From: Cladocopium goreaui
Taxonomy: Eukaryota > Sar > Dinophyceae > Suessiales > Symbiodiniaceae
Length of the DNA stretch: 64,000 nucleotides
Direction of reading: 5' to 3'
Assembly (NCBI GenBank): GCA_947184155.2
Contig: CAMXCT020002735.1
Span: 310,001-374,000, forward strand
Every line of letters starts with the position of its first letter. The first letter of the stretch is position 1. The position numbers and the translations under genes were made by a program. Positions 30,546-43,100 of this stretch are shown here, piece after piece. A model generated the notes under the pieces. It saw only the letters and a list, made by a program, of their open reading frames with translations, made no database searches and was not told where the DNA came from.

Positions 30546-31636
30546 TATATTTATATATATATACGTATATATGTCAGAATGACAACGGATTTTTTCAGGT
30601 GGGATGGATTTAGCAATGTCAAACAGATTGGTTTAAAGCGATTAGCCATGGGGAAATGGGATGGTTCCCGTTAAAACCTTGAATCTTGGCGGAGGAACCC
30701 AATAGCTTATTGGGTGTAAACAACAGGGTATCAGAGTTTTGAACCATACCCAGATGGGTAAATAAGCATTCAATTCCAGTGGAACCATACAACTTATAAC
30801 CTGAGTATATCCTTTTGGAATCTATTAGGTAAACTAGATTTGGTGGAGTGATATAGTTGAAGGTTGCAAGGGGTCCATTGATTCGTATTGACCCATGTCG
30901 GGTGGTTTTGTTGACTCATTATAAAGATCTATCCTTCAAGCGGTCACGGCGGCATCAATGTGTGTGTCAATTCACGGCGGCATCAATGCGTGTGCCAATA
31001 CCACATAAGCTCAAACTTGGGTTCGCCACCATGCAGTGGAATGTTTTACTCTGACCATTTTTGGGCTGGGAACAACAGGGCATGCGGCACCAGGGTTTTG
31101 ACCACACAGATGACCTCCGCCATTGGTGGGATGATTGGAACGTCCAAGTTCAATCCTTCGATAGAGACCTGGGTCATTTCCAAGTAAACCGGGATGGTTC
31201 AGACCTGGTTGTTACGTGTTTTGACTTTATACTTGTCTGGCTTGAGTGAGTGATTATGAACATGTATGAACATTTTATACATTTTTGAACATTTATGAAC
31301 ATTTATGAACATGTCTTCAAAATTATTCCTCCGGACCTTGAGATGAAGGAGGAAATCCATCCCACTAGAGAGCCATTTGTATGCCTGGATATGCTGAGGA
31401 TATTTGTTCATATTTTCCCTGCTGCTTAACCGTTAAAACCCACTCTTTGGATTGAATATATATGTATGTTTTGTATTGTTTTGTTGGCTAAGCAAATCCA
31501 AGTAATTGTATATGTGGGTTGGTCTGAAAAATGGCTTCTTCCGCATTTTTTTTTAAATGAATGTTTCCACATGTTTCCACGATCTTCATCATTTTCCCTA
31601 TGTCAATGGCCAGTTGTCTCCCGTCCAAGCTTCCAG

Positions 31637-31823
31637 GCCCTCCGAGAGACTGCTCGCCATTCCTCAGAAGATGCGCCACACAGCGGGGCTGCGACCTCCA
31701 TGCCGGTGCAGCGACGCTCCGAGTGGCCCACAAAGGCACCGAAGACCACCATCCGGCAGAACACGGCAGGCTCCGACTCGCCTCCGGAGAAAGAAACTCA
31801 GCTTGATTGGACCATACCCACTG
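31637..31823 (+). CDS. candidate internal exon, disordered Ser/Pro/Thr-rich segment
   Basis: Acceptor CAAGCTTCCAG/G and donor ACTG/GTAGGA enclose 187 nt. The chosen frame reads ALRETARHSSEDAPHSGAAT and continues through QRRSEWPTKAPKTTIRQNTA to SPPEKETQLDW. Other frames are open too, but this one has the least biased composition. Such a segment would suit the cytoplasmic N-terminus of a channel or a regulatory linker. The product is not identified. Confidence 0.45.
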
Positions 31824-32854
31824 GTAGGATCCATGGTGCTGTTATATATGGTAACATGGATCCCATCAATATACCCCAGATGGGATCGCATATATACCAG
31901 CACCATGGATCCGTCATGGGATATTGGACCATAGTGGACCTGGGATGACCTGGGATGGCAACCCAACCTCTGGCTTCGGCTTAGATTTGCACTATTTCTG
32001 ACGGTCATTTTTTTTTGATGCCCACACACTGTTCGATCTGTTCGGGCAGCTTAGGTAAAACACTTGCTAGGACTCCTTGTTTCCTCCAAGACCCTGATTC
32101 TGGCTATTTCACAGCGCTCCATAGCCCACAAAAACCTATTGGGAACACAAAGATGTGGCTGTGTCCAAGTATATACAGAACCACATTTTAGGCTTCCAGC
32201 CCTTACCTGTCCAGCCAGAAAGGTTCCAAGGGAATGTGGTAAATACTGTATCATAAAAATTTCATGACCACGTTAAATCAAATCCGAAAATGTCAGGTTT
32301 GTGGGTCGGACTCTATTGTGTTCATTGCGTTCAACAAAAAACTCTTGTCAATACTTTATATCTAAAAAATACGAAAAACCATCGAAACAACATCCATCAA
32401 CTATGATCAACACAGGAAAAAACAACAAATCAAAGCTATCCAAAGCTATTCAACATGAAAATGATCGGTATTTTCGAATATGGGTGGTTTCCTAAAAGAG
32501 GGGTCCGGGTACTTCCATAAATCCTCCATTATATAGGATTTTTCATTATAAACTGTCCATTTATGGAAACCCCCTTGTATCGATCTAGCCCAGGACAATC
32601 ACCAGGAAATAGTTCCCCAAAGTGCATTCCCAGTCACCAGCTCACCACTGCACAGCCCTCGAAGTCTGCGGCAGCGCCCGGTAGTAACGCATGTAGCTTT
32701 GGGTGACCCAAGGGCGCCCTAGAAAGAGGGGCATTGGGCCATAGGATCGCGGATGATCCTTAAATGAAATGACCTGGCATGGCACAAGATGGGTGTGAAC
32801 CATCAACCATATATATATATTATAAATGGATATTATATTAGGAGGATTTTCCAT

Positions 32855-33303
32855 TATAAACCATTATAAACCATTATAAACCATTATAAACCATTATAAA
32901 CCATTATAAACCATTATAAACCATTATAAACCATTATAAACCATTATAAACCATTATAAACCATTATAAACCATTATAAACCATTATAAACCATTATAAA
33001 CCATTAAACCATTTTAAACCATTATAAAACCATTATAAACCATTATAAACCATTATAAACCATTATAAACCATTATAAACCATTATAAACCATTATAAAC
33101 CGTTAAACCTTTTTAAACCATTTTAAAACCATTATATACCATTATATTTCCATTATAAACCATTATAAACCATTATAAACCATTATAAACCATTATAAAC
33201 CATTATAAACCATTACAAACCACTATAAACCATTATAAACCATTATAAACCATTATAAACCATTATAAACCATTATAAACCATTATAAACCATTATAAAC
33301 CAT
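32855..33303. repeat. 10-bp satellite (CCATTATAAA)n
   Basis: About 44 copies of CCATTATAAA, with a few length variants at about 33003-33150. The unit resembles the internal ATTTTCCATTATAAACC segment of the small TIR elements, and the array is preceded by GGAGGATTTTCCATTATAAA, so it may have expanded from one. Confidence 0.95.
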
Positions 33304-33335
33304 CCATTTTCAATAGAATCTTCCACATATCCCAG

Positions 33336-33445
33336 GCGCTCCACCATGTGGTGTCGCAGAAGGGGCCCAGGCAGGCCATCGTGGCGGGCGGTGTCGATCT
33401 GCAGGTGGCCTGGAAGCTCCACGCCAAGCGGAACCTTGGAAGAAC
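33336..33445. CDS. candidate exon, strand uncertain
   Basis: A sharply GC-rich block lies between AT-rich repeats. On plus, after CATATCCCAG, it reads ALHHVVSQKGPRQAIVAGGV followed by DLQVAWKLHAKRNLG. On minus, after GGTTCTTCCAAG, it reads VPLGVELPGHLQIDTARHDG followed by LPGPLLRHHMVERLGYVED. Both are protein-like with usable splice sites. It is probably a real exon, but neither strand nor product can be settled by eye. Confidence 0.45.
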
Positions 33446-33489
33446 CCATGGCTTTTCAATGGGAAAATATGGGGAAAAGATGGGAAATG

Positions 33490-34260
33490 TTTGATGGGAA
33501 TATATATATATAGTTAGTATGTATGTATATATATTTATATGTGAATAAATACGGGGAATATTGAATATATGTTGTTCTTATGAATATGTTTGTATCACCA
33601 AGATTAACCATGTAGATAATTAGGATATATATATATATATATGGAATGATGATATAGTCCCATTATAGTTGTATCATTCCCATATATATATATATATAGT
33701 GATATATCTAAGACAATATCGTACTTATAGGTATATATAATGGGGAGGAAATAACTATAAGTATATAATTATATAACTACAAATAGTATATATTGTGTTT
33801 TCTTGTTTTTCCAATATAATACTATAGTATATATAACATAATTCATGTATATATATATATATTGTATTATTGATTATCATGCTTATCATCATCGGTATGA
33901 TTATTCTTATGTAGGTGTATATAGTACTGTACATTGGTACACATCATATATATATTTTTATATATTTATATTTATACATACATAATGGGAATAGAAGTGT
34001 AATGGATTGACATATACATATATATATTCTACATGTACTATAGTACATATATATGTATATATATATACATTATAATCATAAATATTGGTATCACTATTAT
34101 ATGGAGATATAGCTACAACTACATTTGTAATATCTACAACGCATGATACGTGTGTATTATAATGGGTATAGACGTATTAAATTGGGATATAGCCTATAAA
34201 TGTCATCGGTATATAAACTCTACGCATGAAATGGCAAACACATGTAAAAAACTGGTATCC
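33490..34260. repeat. AT-rich region with TA microsatellites
   Basis: Many short (TA)n runs separated by unique sequence. A near-palindrome around 33620-33690 has ATATATATATGGAATGAT matched by an inverted copy. No coding signal. Confidence 0.7.
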
Positions 34261-35558
34261 TTCAGGTTCTGACGTTAAACACTTCGTATTTCAGGTTTGG
34301 ACAGATCTGATCTTTTGGATTTTGGGGATTTCCTCAAGAAGAGGGGTTGCAACCAACAACCAAGGAGATAGAACCAACAATGATGTGGAAAGATGTGGGT
34401 AAATTCCAGTCCAGCGGCAAAAGTTGGGGATGCAACCAGATATGTAGCCAACATTGTGAGCAGTTGCATATCTAGCTGAATCTAGTTGGCTAGATCATCA
34501 TGATGATAAAACAACGTTGGTGGCCGAACTCACCATGAGGTTGTTAGCATTTTAGATTTGAGACATGTTGGATTGTTTACCCAGGTCCAAGCAACAATCA
34601 TTGGGATTTGTAGCCCTCACGAATGGGAGAATTCTCCTCAGAGACTGAACAAGGATTGAGGCAAGCACCCTGGGATTCCATCAATAGACATTGGGATCTT
34701 AAAAAGGAGATAAGGTGCAATCACACTTGGAATTCATGTGTCAATCCTGTTTACTGCTTGGTTTGTCGAGGGATTCCTAGATTATCATGGACCATTATAC
34801 CAATGATAGATTATGGTCCATACCATTGGGGATTCCATTAAAACCATTCACTGGGAACCATGGAACATCAAAATGGCCAGATCCTTCGTGTCTCACGAGG
34901 ATTACGCAACAAGATCCAACGTTAGCATCTCGGCCGGGCTGGGGTTCCAATGTGATCGTATGGTTGAAGACTCTCATAGATTCTCAACCAAGAGACGGTC
35001 ACAGATGGTTTTGGCCCAGAATTGAAATTTCTCCGGGTGCCTTTGGGACTGTGAATGGGAGCAACTGGTGTTTCATTTGGACCCTGAATATATCTGTACA
35101 CTTTCCTGCAGGAACTATCAGGATTTTCCATCTGATAGGATAACGACTGGTACGGGGCACCACTGAAGGTACCTACTTTTTGTTATTGATGATCCCCATT
35201 TACGAAAAAAATCAAGCCAAAAAAAAAGATAGAAAAGTGTTTCGAAAAGTGTTTCCAGATCTCAGATACTCTATGTTCCCTCAACTTCATCCAACTTTTC
35301 TAATTTTTTGGGGCTTACTATGTCATCTTCTTGGGGCCGCCTTCGCCACTGTTTAACTGACTGAGGAGTTGTCACCGATGCTGAGACTGGTGCACCGTAG
35401 CTGGATGGATGCTTGGTGCGGTCACTAAATATGTGCATATACCTACATATATATATATATATATACGTATATATATATATATACGTATATATATATACGT
35501 ATATATATATATATATATACTAATGATTTTGTATATAATAATATATACATGTTAATGA

Positions 35559-35590
<32 letters not shown>

Positions 35591-36100
35591 ATATTATATA
35601 TATATAATATTGTACCAAATTTGCATTGTATCACGAGTGTTGAAATATCGTATGTCATGTTGTATTACATTGTATCATGTCGTATCATATTATGTTTTAT
35701 TACAGTATTTTGTAATATATTATGTTATGTTATGTTTTGCTATGTATGTTGTACTACATTACATTACATTATGTATGTTATTGTATTGTATCATTTATAA
35801 TAATTGTATATATCATCATCGTCATCATCTCATCATCATCATCATCATCATCATCATGATAATCATCGTTATTGTTTGTTGTGTTATTTATTAATAATTT
35901 ATTAATAATACTATTACTGTCTATTACTATTGTTTATGAATATTCTTAAATCAAATTTGTTAATATTAATATAATTTAATGTACTACATTACATTGTATC
36001 CACTGCTGTATCCATTGCATCACATATAGACATGGAGATATCATGGCAGATCATGGGACACAAAAACTGCTGGGGATGACCAGCTCGAAGTGGAAAATCA
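34261..36100. other. no recognisable gene
   Basis: Unique intron-like DNA up to about 35400, then (TA)n tracts at 35440-35620 and TGTATCATG and CATCAT runs to 35870. Open frames here are short and lack protein-like composition. Confidence 0.5.
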
Positions 36101-36109
36101 CTTTATTTT

Positions 36110-36172
36110 TACAGGTAAAACATCGAACTATACTGGCCATGGTTTCCATTGCTATGTTAAAGTACCAGAGGG
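36110..36172. mobile_element. small TIR element, right half only
   Basis: GGTTTCCATTGCTATGTTAA followed by AGTACCAGAGGG and then TA matches the right end of the small TIR family. A matching left end was not found within 150 bp, so the copy is truncated or diverged. Confidence 0.6.
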
Positions 36173-36249
36173 TATGTAGTTTACTGAAGTCCCACATTTT
36201 ATGTTTTTGCACGTTCTTTAGCCTGACAGCCTGACAGCCTGAAAGAGAC

Positions 36250-36346
36250 CTGAAAACTGGTGACCACATGGCACACCGAAGCAAAGGAAACGGCTTGGGA
36301 ATTCTTGGACGATCCAGACTCGAGTCGAGGCGCATGGCTTGGAAAG
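36250..36346 (+). CDS. weak exon candidate
   Basis: A GC-richer block reads HMAHRSKGNGLGILGRSRLE and then SRRMAWK on plus, before a donor-like AAAG/GTGGTG. It is preceded by a triple ACAGCCTG repeat. There is little beyond composition to support it. Confidence 0.25.
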
Positions 36347-36984
36347 GTGGTGCCCTAGTTTGTTATGGTAGATTTAACCATATTTAAGCTATGGAAATTG
36401 GCGCTTAAGCAACACACACGGGGATGTATAGCTGATTTGTGTTTGCTAAGGTGGTTTGTAAGTTGTAAGTCCAATCACTACGTAGGTGTTATGCGGTAAA
36501 TATATGGAACTATAGTACAGTGGGGGTAATTCACCATACTTGGAGACACCACCCTGTGGGGACTGAGATTTTGTGGTCTTGACGGGTGTGTCTGAAAATG
36601 GGCTGTCCTCCAAACGATAATTCTAATAGGAAAAGCAATGAGCAGTCAGTGGATTTGGGGGTACACCATTTTCGGACAAAGCATTCCACAAGTGTTGACT
36701 ATTGATTGCATGAGACAATGAGAGATCAGGCGATAATTACAACTTCCGATGGTGTTTACTTGAAAGTTAAAAAGGTTTACAATAGACTCCCCTTAAACCA
36801 CCAAGAATGCTGGGAAATTACCTTGCATTATTGAAAACTAACATGAAACCAATGTTTATTGCAGTCTCCACTAGGATAGTCGTCAATTGGGGTGGTGGAC
36901 CTCCTCAATGAGGCAACACTAAAACTACCCGCAACACGTTCGCTACGCCCCTCAGGTACTTCACTATATACACTTTCATATGGT

Positions 36985-37072
36985 TTTGCAGGGTTCCTTT
37001 AGGGTTTGTTTAGGGTTGATTAGATTTAGGTTTTTCCCAGGTTTTTGCAGGGTTTCTTTAGGGTTTAATTAT
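36985..37072 (+). repeat. degenerate TTTAGGG telomere-like tract
   Basis: CTTTAGGGTTTGTTTAGGGT and CTTTAGGGTTTAATT, with a TTGCAGGGTT variant repeated twice, form a short degenerate interstitial array of the TTTAGGG type used by dinoflagellate and plant telomeres. Confidence 0.5.
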
Positions 37073-37799
37073 ACGTAAAAAGTGTTGAAAGCAGCGAAAA
37101 TCAGCCGATTCCCCGCAGAGAGTCGACAATCACGTCCCTCACGAAGCCTCGTGAGGGACATGAGGTTTAACCATCTCAACATATAGTGGAAGGGGTGTTT
37201 CCCGTAAGGGTCACTAAAAATGAGTTTCCCATAGTTTCCCGACAATCATCCCAAAAGAGTTTGGGGCATAGCAACAAGTGCTGGCCGAACTACTAGGGGA
37301 TGGGAATCCATTTCGAAATTGGGATTGTGCTGACCATTGTCAGGAAGTTTGAAATCAATGTCAACAGATGTCAGCGGCTAAATATCTTAAATTTGTCCGT
37401 AATTCGCGTCAAAACAGCTTGATAGTTTGTAGTCCCCAGACAGTATGGATACGGAAAAGGGCAGTTCTGATAGTTCCATTGAAGATGGTAGGGCAAGCTG
37501 CGCTTTTCTAGGGTCTGTGAACCAGAAAGCCGCCTCCACGTGTTTTTATTTCTGTGCCTGCAACGGATGAAGGTTTGACCCTGCGCCAGGATGATTAGGA
37601 TGAAACGAACGGAAATTGTGAGGCATGGATAGAACCGCTCAGTCATACCGTGTGTTGATCCAACTTATCCGCCTGGACGCCCCTTCTCTTGAGAGGCCCT
37701 AAATTTGTTGGTTAAATGTTTAATGTACAATTAACACCCTAGACGGTTCAAAAGAGGGCATTGGACATCTCACCATAGAAGCACAAAATCACCCGGGGA

Positions 37800-37956
37800 G
37801 CGGATTGACATCGGACCTGGGCGAAGCTTCAGGAGCATGGTGGGCCTGTCTCTTCCAGAAACTGATCGTTTGCATCGCTTTGCTCTTTTCCTGCTTGCAA
37901 GTCACCAAGGACTTTTTTGGATGGGAATGCGGATGGGCAGGTCTGTTCGGTGACAG
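37800..37956 (+). CDS. candidate S1 exon of the potassium channel
   Basis: A plus-strand open block contains AWWACLFQKLIVCIALLFSC followed by LQVTKDFFGWECG. The run KLIVCIALLFSCL is a plausible transmembrane helix, and the block lies 2.1 kb upstream of the S2 exon on the same strand. Acceptor options are GCTTCAG/G and TCTTCCAG. Donor options are GGGCAG/GTCTGT and GACAG/GTTGCT. The minus strand is also open and basic, so this assignment is tentative. Confidence 0.3.
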
Positions 37957-38631
37957 GTTGCTTTGAGCGAGTTGGTTTCTCCAGAGAGATCTAGTTTTCT
38001 TTTGGATCTTCTGACCCAGTGCCACCATGGGGCTATGGTTGTAACCCCCCACAAAGTTGGGGTATAACATTTAATATAACACCAATATCATATGCTTGTT
38101 TTATATACGAATATATATATATACCACATATCGACTTATCAGAGGAGTTTTATCCGCTCCGTTCTTGATCTACGACCCTCCAATAATGATCAATCATTGG
38201 GATGCCTACCTGCACGGTACCTGGGCCAAATCATTCTCCCATGTTTTGCGCTGTCTTGATGTTCTTCCAATCAGTCTAATCCAGGATTAATGAACCCTTG
38301 GTTTGTTCATAGGGAGGGTACAAATTCCAATAGTGAATTCAGGGTTCCCTTCCCCGAGTATGAAATACCACCCCATTAAATAAAATAAACAAACACACAC
38401 AATGGTTTACAGATCTTTATTTATTATTGTTTTTTTTGTAGAAATTCTATATGAAATTCTTGGATCTCATGTTGACCTATGAATTTTGGGTGTGCCATAC
38501 TGCCAGTCGGGTGCCATGGCCCAAAGCCAGGAGCCATTGATGGACCCCCTGAACTTCGCCATATGGGAAACAGTTCCTTGGCAGCTCGAAGATCTTCAAC
38601 CTATGTTTCTAGATCTGGAGATACTGTGGAT

Positions 38632-40018
38632 ATCATGAAATATCGTGACATTTCGTGAAATATCATGTCATATCATGAAGTATCATGTCATGTCATGAAG
38701 TATCGCACCATATCATGAAACATCACATCAATTCATATCAACATATCGTGACATTTCACGAAATATCATTATCCACATATCATGAAGTATCATGCTATCA
38801 CAAAGTATCATATCATATCATGAAATATCATATCAACATATCTCGACTTTTTTTATGAAATATCATGACAAAACCTTGAATATCATGACATGTCATGAAA
38901 GAGCCTGTAATATCGTGAAACACAATGACATATCATGAAGTATCACGCGATATCAAGATATATCATGTCAAAAGAAAGTGACAATGTCATGAAATATCAT
39001 GACAAATCATGAAATGTAATGTGTATTATCATGTAATGCTCGAAATCTCTCAAACTATCATGACATCACGACATATCATGAACACAGCATGACATATCAT
39101 GAAATATCATGACGTCAAGAAAACATCATGACATGTTATGGAATATCATAACATGTCATGAAATATCAAGACTTATCATGACATAGTCTGGCATATTATA
39201 TCATATCATGCTATATCATGAACTATCATGAACCAATATAACATATCATGAAATATCAAAACTTACCATGACATATTCTGAAATATCATGTCATACCATG
39301 AAATATCATGGCATATCATGAACTATGATGAACTATCATCATATCATGAACTGTAATGAAATATCATGAACAATCATGACATATCATGAACTATCATGAA
39401 ATATCATGTCAAATTATGAAATATAACGTCATAAGATGAACTATCATAAACTATCATGAACTATTATGTCATATCATGACCTGTCATGAAATATCATGTC
39501 ATATCATGAAATAGAATGTCATATCATGGATTATCATCAAATATCATGTCATATCATGAACTATCAGGAACTATTATGAACTATCATTCAATATCACGTC
39601 ATATCATGAACTATCACGACATATCATGAACTATCACGACATATCATGAACTATCATGAACTATCACGACATACCACGACATATCATGAACTATCACGAC
39701 ATATCATGAACTATCACGACATATCATGAACTATCACGACATATCATGAACTATCACGACATATCATGAACTATCACTACATATCACGACATATCATGAA
39801 ATACCATGAACTATCATGAACTATCACGACATATGACGAACCATCATGAACTATCATGAACTATCACGACATATCATGAACTATCATGAACTATCATGTC
39901 ATATCATACCATGAACTATCATGAACTATCACGACATATCATGAAATACCATAAACTATCATGAACTATTACCACATATCACAACATATCATGAACTATC
40001 TTGACATATCACGACATG
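38632..40018. repeat. 10/20-bp satellite based on ATATCATGAA and CTATCACGAC
   Basis: The 1.4 kb stretch starts diverged, with ATATCATGAAATATCATGTC-type words, and becomes regular at about 39600-39790, where ATATCATGAACTATCACGAC repeats as a 20-bp dimer of two 10-bp units. It lies upstream of the S2 exon, within the proposed channel intron. Confidence 0.93.
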
Positions 40019-40072
40019 ATCCCCATATTTTTTTCATGATCCCTACGAGCAGGGTTTGGTTCCTGATCCAAG

Positions 40073-40128
40073 GCCCTGGATATCCTGTTCCTCAGCGAGT
40101 TTCTGGCACGGATCATCTGCACTCCTTT
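40073..40128 (+). CDS. K+ channel exon: S2 segment
   Basis: After the acceptor GATCCAAG the frame reads ALDILFLSEFLARIICTP, a transmembrane S2 with the expected acidic residue (E) and Arg near its inner end. Two ends are possible. TT/GAGGAG at 40128 (GA intron start) leaves phase 2, matching the next exon. ACG/GTGGAT at 40141 is a GT start in phase 0, which does not match. The first is preferred for phase. Confidence 0.6.
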
Positions 40129-43100
40129 GAGGAGGACCACGGTGGATCACATGGGGAGAATGATGGAGAGATGATGGAAAATCCTGAGCACATGGTGAAT
40201 TTTGGGCTTGGAAATCCATGGCCATGGTCAAATGATTGTCCCGGGATTTAGGGGATGCTTATCAATTTTATCAATACCCTCTGGTAAACGTTTACATCAC
40301 GAACTGGAAAATCACCATGTTTGATAGGTAGATCAACTATAAAGGTGCTATGTTCAAAAGCTATGTTAAATTACCATAGGGTACCCATTCCGTTTGGAAT
40401 CCGATTTTTCATGAAGAGAATATGACCAGCCCGATTCATCCCATGTAATTTGACACACATCTTGCGTTTTGCAGAGCACAACTTATCAGCTTGCGGTTTG
40501 TGTCAGGACTAGGTATGTCTCTGTAGGCCCTATGATGCTATGTGACATATGCATACATATTCCGCATGCCCTCTGATAATCTAACACAGCCACAGAAAAT
40601 TGCCATATAGAAATCATTACGGTAAATCATCTATAAAATTCTATTAAAATCATAGTTAAATGAGCTTGCCATATTTTATGGCTAGTGGCTATAGATTACC
40701 TTTTTTTGGGTATGTTAAACATAGATTTATTGATTCGGGGCCAACATTCCAATTAATCCCTTAAGTTCATCGATGTTCAGCGGCAGGACCTATGTTTTGG
40801 ATCCATTGAATTGGGCAGATATGCTGAGTGTTTGTGCATTGCCACTGCGGATTGCTGCTGGATTTGTTTCTTGGGCCCAGATAAAAAACAGCAGAAATAT
40901 GGTGAAAAATATAGGTTGGTTGAGAAAAACCAAGATCTGGGAGACTTGGGGAAGGTCCTAAAGGTCCTAAAATCCAATGGATGTGGGAAACCAATGGAAA
41001 CCAATGGAAACCAATGTTATGTTCACCTGGCATGACTTGGGGATGGTGTTGCAGAAGCCACAAAAATAACTTGATGACTTGGGGATGGTGAATAAAAAAG
41101 GGTTTACCACATTGTGCATTGCCCAAACCAAGGATCTCAATCTTAAACATTGACATGACATTTGGTGATATAAAAGTAGCTTTTTTCGGGGGCAGCTTAA
41201 CATACGCCAACTATCGGAACCAATTGCAATCCACACCCACGTGCTACCTTTTGTGAGACCCCAGGTACCGAGAAGTGAGGACACACACAAGTGGAGTGCA
41301 CCAACGTTGGGTGTTCTCCCAATATTTACAAAAAAGCGCGGCGGGTCCATAAATTTTAATGGGGATGCCCCAAAATGGATGGTTTATCATGGAAAGACCT
41401 ATCAAAACGGATGATTAATTTTTCGGGGTACCCCAATTTTGGGGAAACATCCATATAAAATCATGAGATCTTGGCTGCCCCAGGTGCTCTACGACCCTTT
41501 GTCGGAGGATGTTCTGGTTCGGATATTGATGTTCGTGGTGCCATTGATTCGATTTCTAAAACTGCTTCGTCACTGGGTGAAGCAGCGCTGTCAATAGAAG
41601 GGTGTTTCATTGCGGGGTCCATTTCTCAACAAAAATCAGGAACACATGGCTGCATGGTGCTGCATGGCTTGATTTCGGACCGGATTGAGTCATTTCCCTA
41701 GGCAGAGGCGTTGTGTTTTTCAGGGAAGGTGAACCAACTGGAACCGCCTGGAACCGAAACTTTGACAGTGAACCTTTGAGAGGTTTCACAGAGCTTTGCT
41801 CACCTGGCAATTTAAAATCAACATCTTTGATGGAGAAATCGGCCTGAGAATCACATTGAATCGCTGATCTCTATCCATTCATAATTTGTGGGCTAAGTGC
41901 CAAAAATATACGATCAAATATCCAGCTGCAATCCATCATGGCAACAGATCTTGCTGGAAGAAGCTCAATTTGTAAGCTCAATGCAATGGATCCTAGTCTC
42001 CAATGAGGTTTCAACAATATACTGGGGACTCTCAGAATCCATGGGACTTCCCATCAACCATAACAAAAGGTTTTTCACTAGCTTTGTGACATTGCCCAAA
42101 CATTCCGGATGATCCCAAGTCGGATGCTCAACCATCGATCACGCAAGGCTACTTTGAGATTTTCCGGCTCTTGATTGACGCCTTCAAGAACAGCGCTACA
42201 GCACTTCCCGTACTCGCCTATATCATGGCTTTAATAACACTGTTCGGGGTGGCTTGGTGATGGCGATAAAGAAATGTGGACAATGTGGTGCTTCTTGTTG
42301 CAGAATGGCCATGGCTTAAAATATCATTATGAAATCATGAAAACAGCACGGAATCGCTTTTCTATGTATGAATTGTGGCGACCACCTATCGACCTTCCCA
42401 CTCTTCGTTGAGGCTATGTCTAAGTTTGGTTGACTAATATCCCCATGTCGAAGGAGTAGTGGATTGAACTCCCCATCCGAGGTTTAGCCAGTAGCCTTCC
42501 ACTGAACCCCAAATCCAACCAGCTAACAAAGAACCAGCTAACAAAGAACATCAAAGAACTTGTTTTTTCCCCGCAGGGTATCTAAGGTTGGCCTTTCTAG
42601 AATTCCAGAATTGTAACATTTTATATAATATTATATATAAGTATTTATACAAATTCGTATACCCTCAGCATATCAATCACAGGGTTCGCCTGGTCCGGTC
42701 CGGGTCGGGTGCGCGTGAGCGAGTCGGGTCCGGTCCGGGTTCTGGACCGGGTTCTGTCGGCAGTCCTTTAGAAGAGCTGTTGTGTTTTGTGTCTCCGTGA
42801 TGCATCTATGGAGTCGTATGTGGGCGCCACGAGACAGTTTTTTTGGTAGGTTGGGGCCGTCTCTCGAGCCGATTATCTCGCAGCCTGTCGAAGGCAAGAC
42901 ATTGCGAAAGGAGGGGCACGTTAGAGAATTACTTTCAATGCTGGAAGACTATCGAATTTTCTCAAAACCATTAATTTTGAAGTTTTTTGACCATGAAAAG
43001 CTGGAAAACCATTGTTTTGAGAAACAGGCCCCAGAATCGATTCCCCCAGGGTCCGCTCTCATGGCGTGCTTGGCCCATTCCTCTTTGTCATGGTTATCCT

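Noticed and set aside
32855..33303. Regular short repeats that might suggest a CRISPR array
   Set aside because: Units are directly adjacent 10-mers without unique spacers, in a eukaryotic context with introns and LINE/copia elements.
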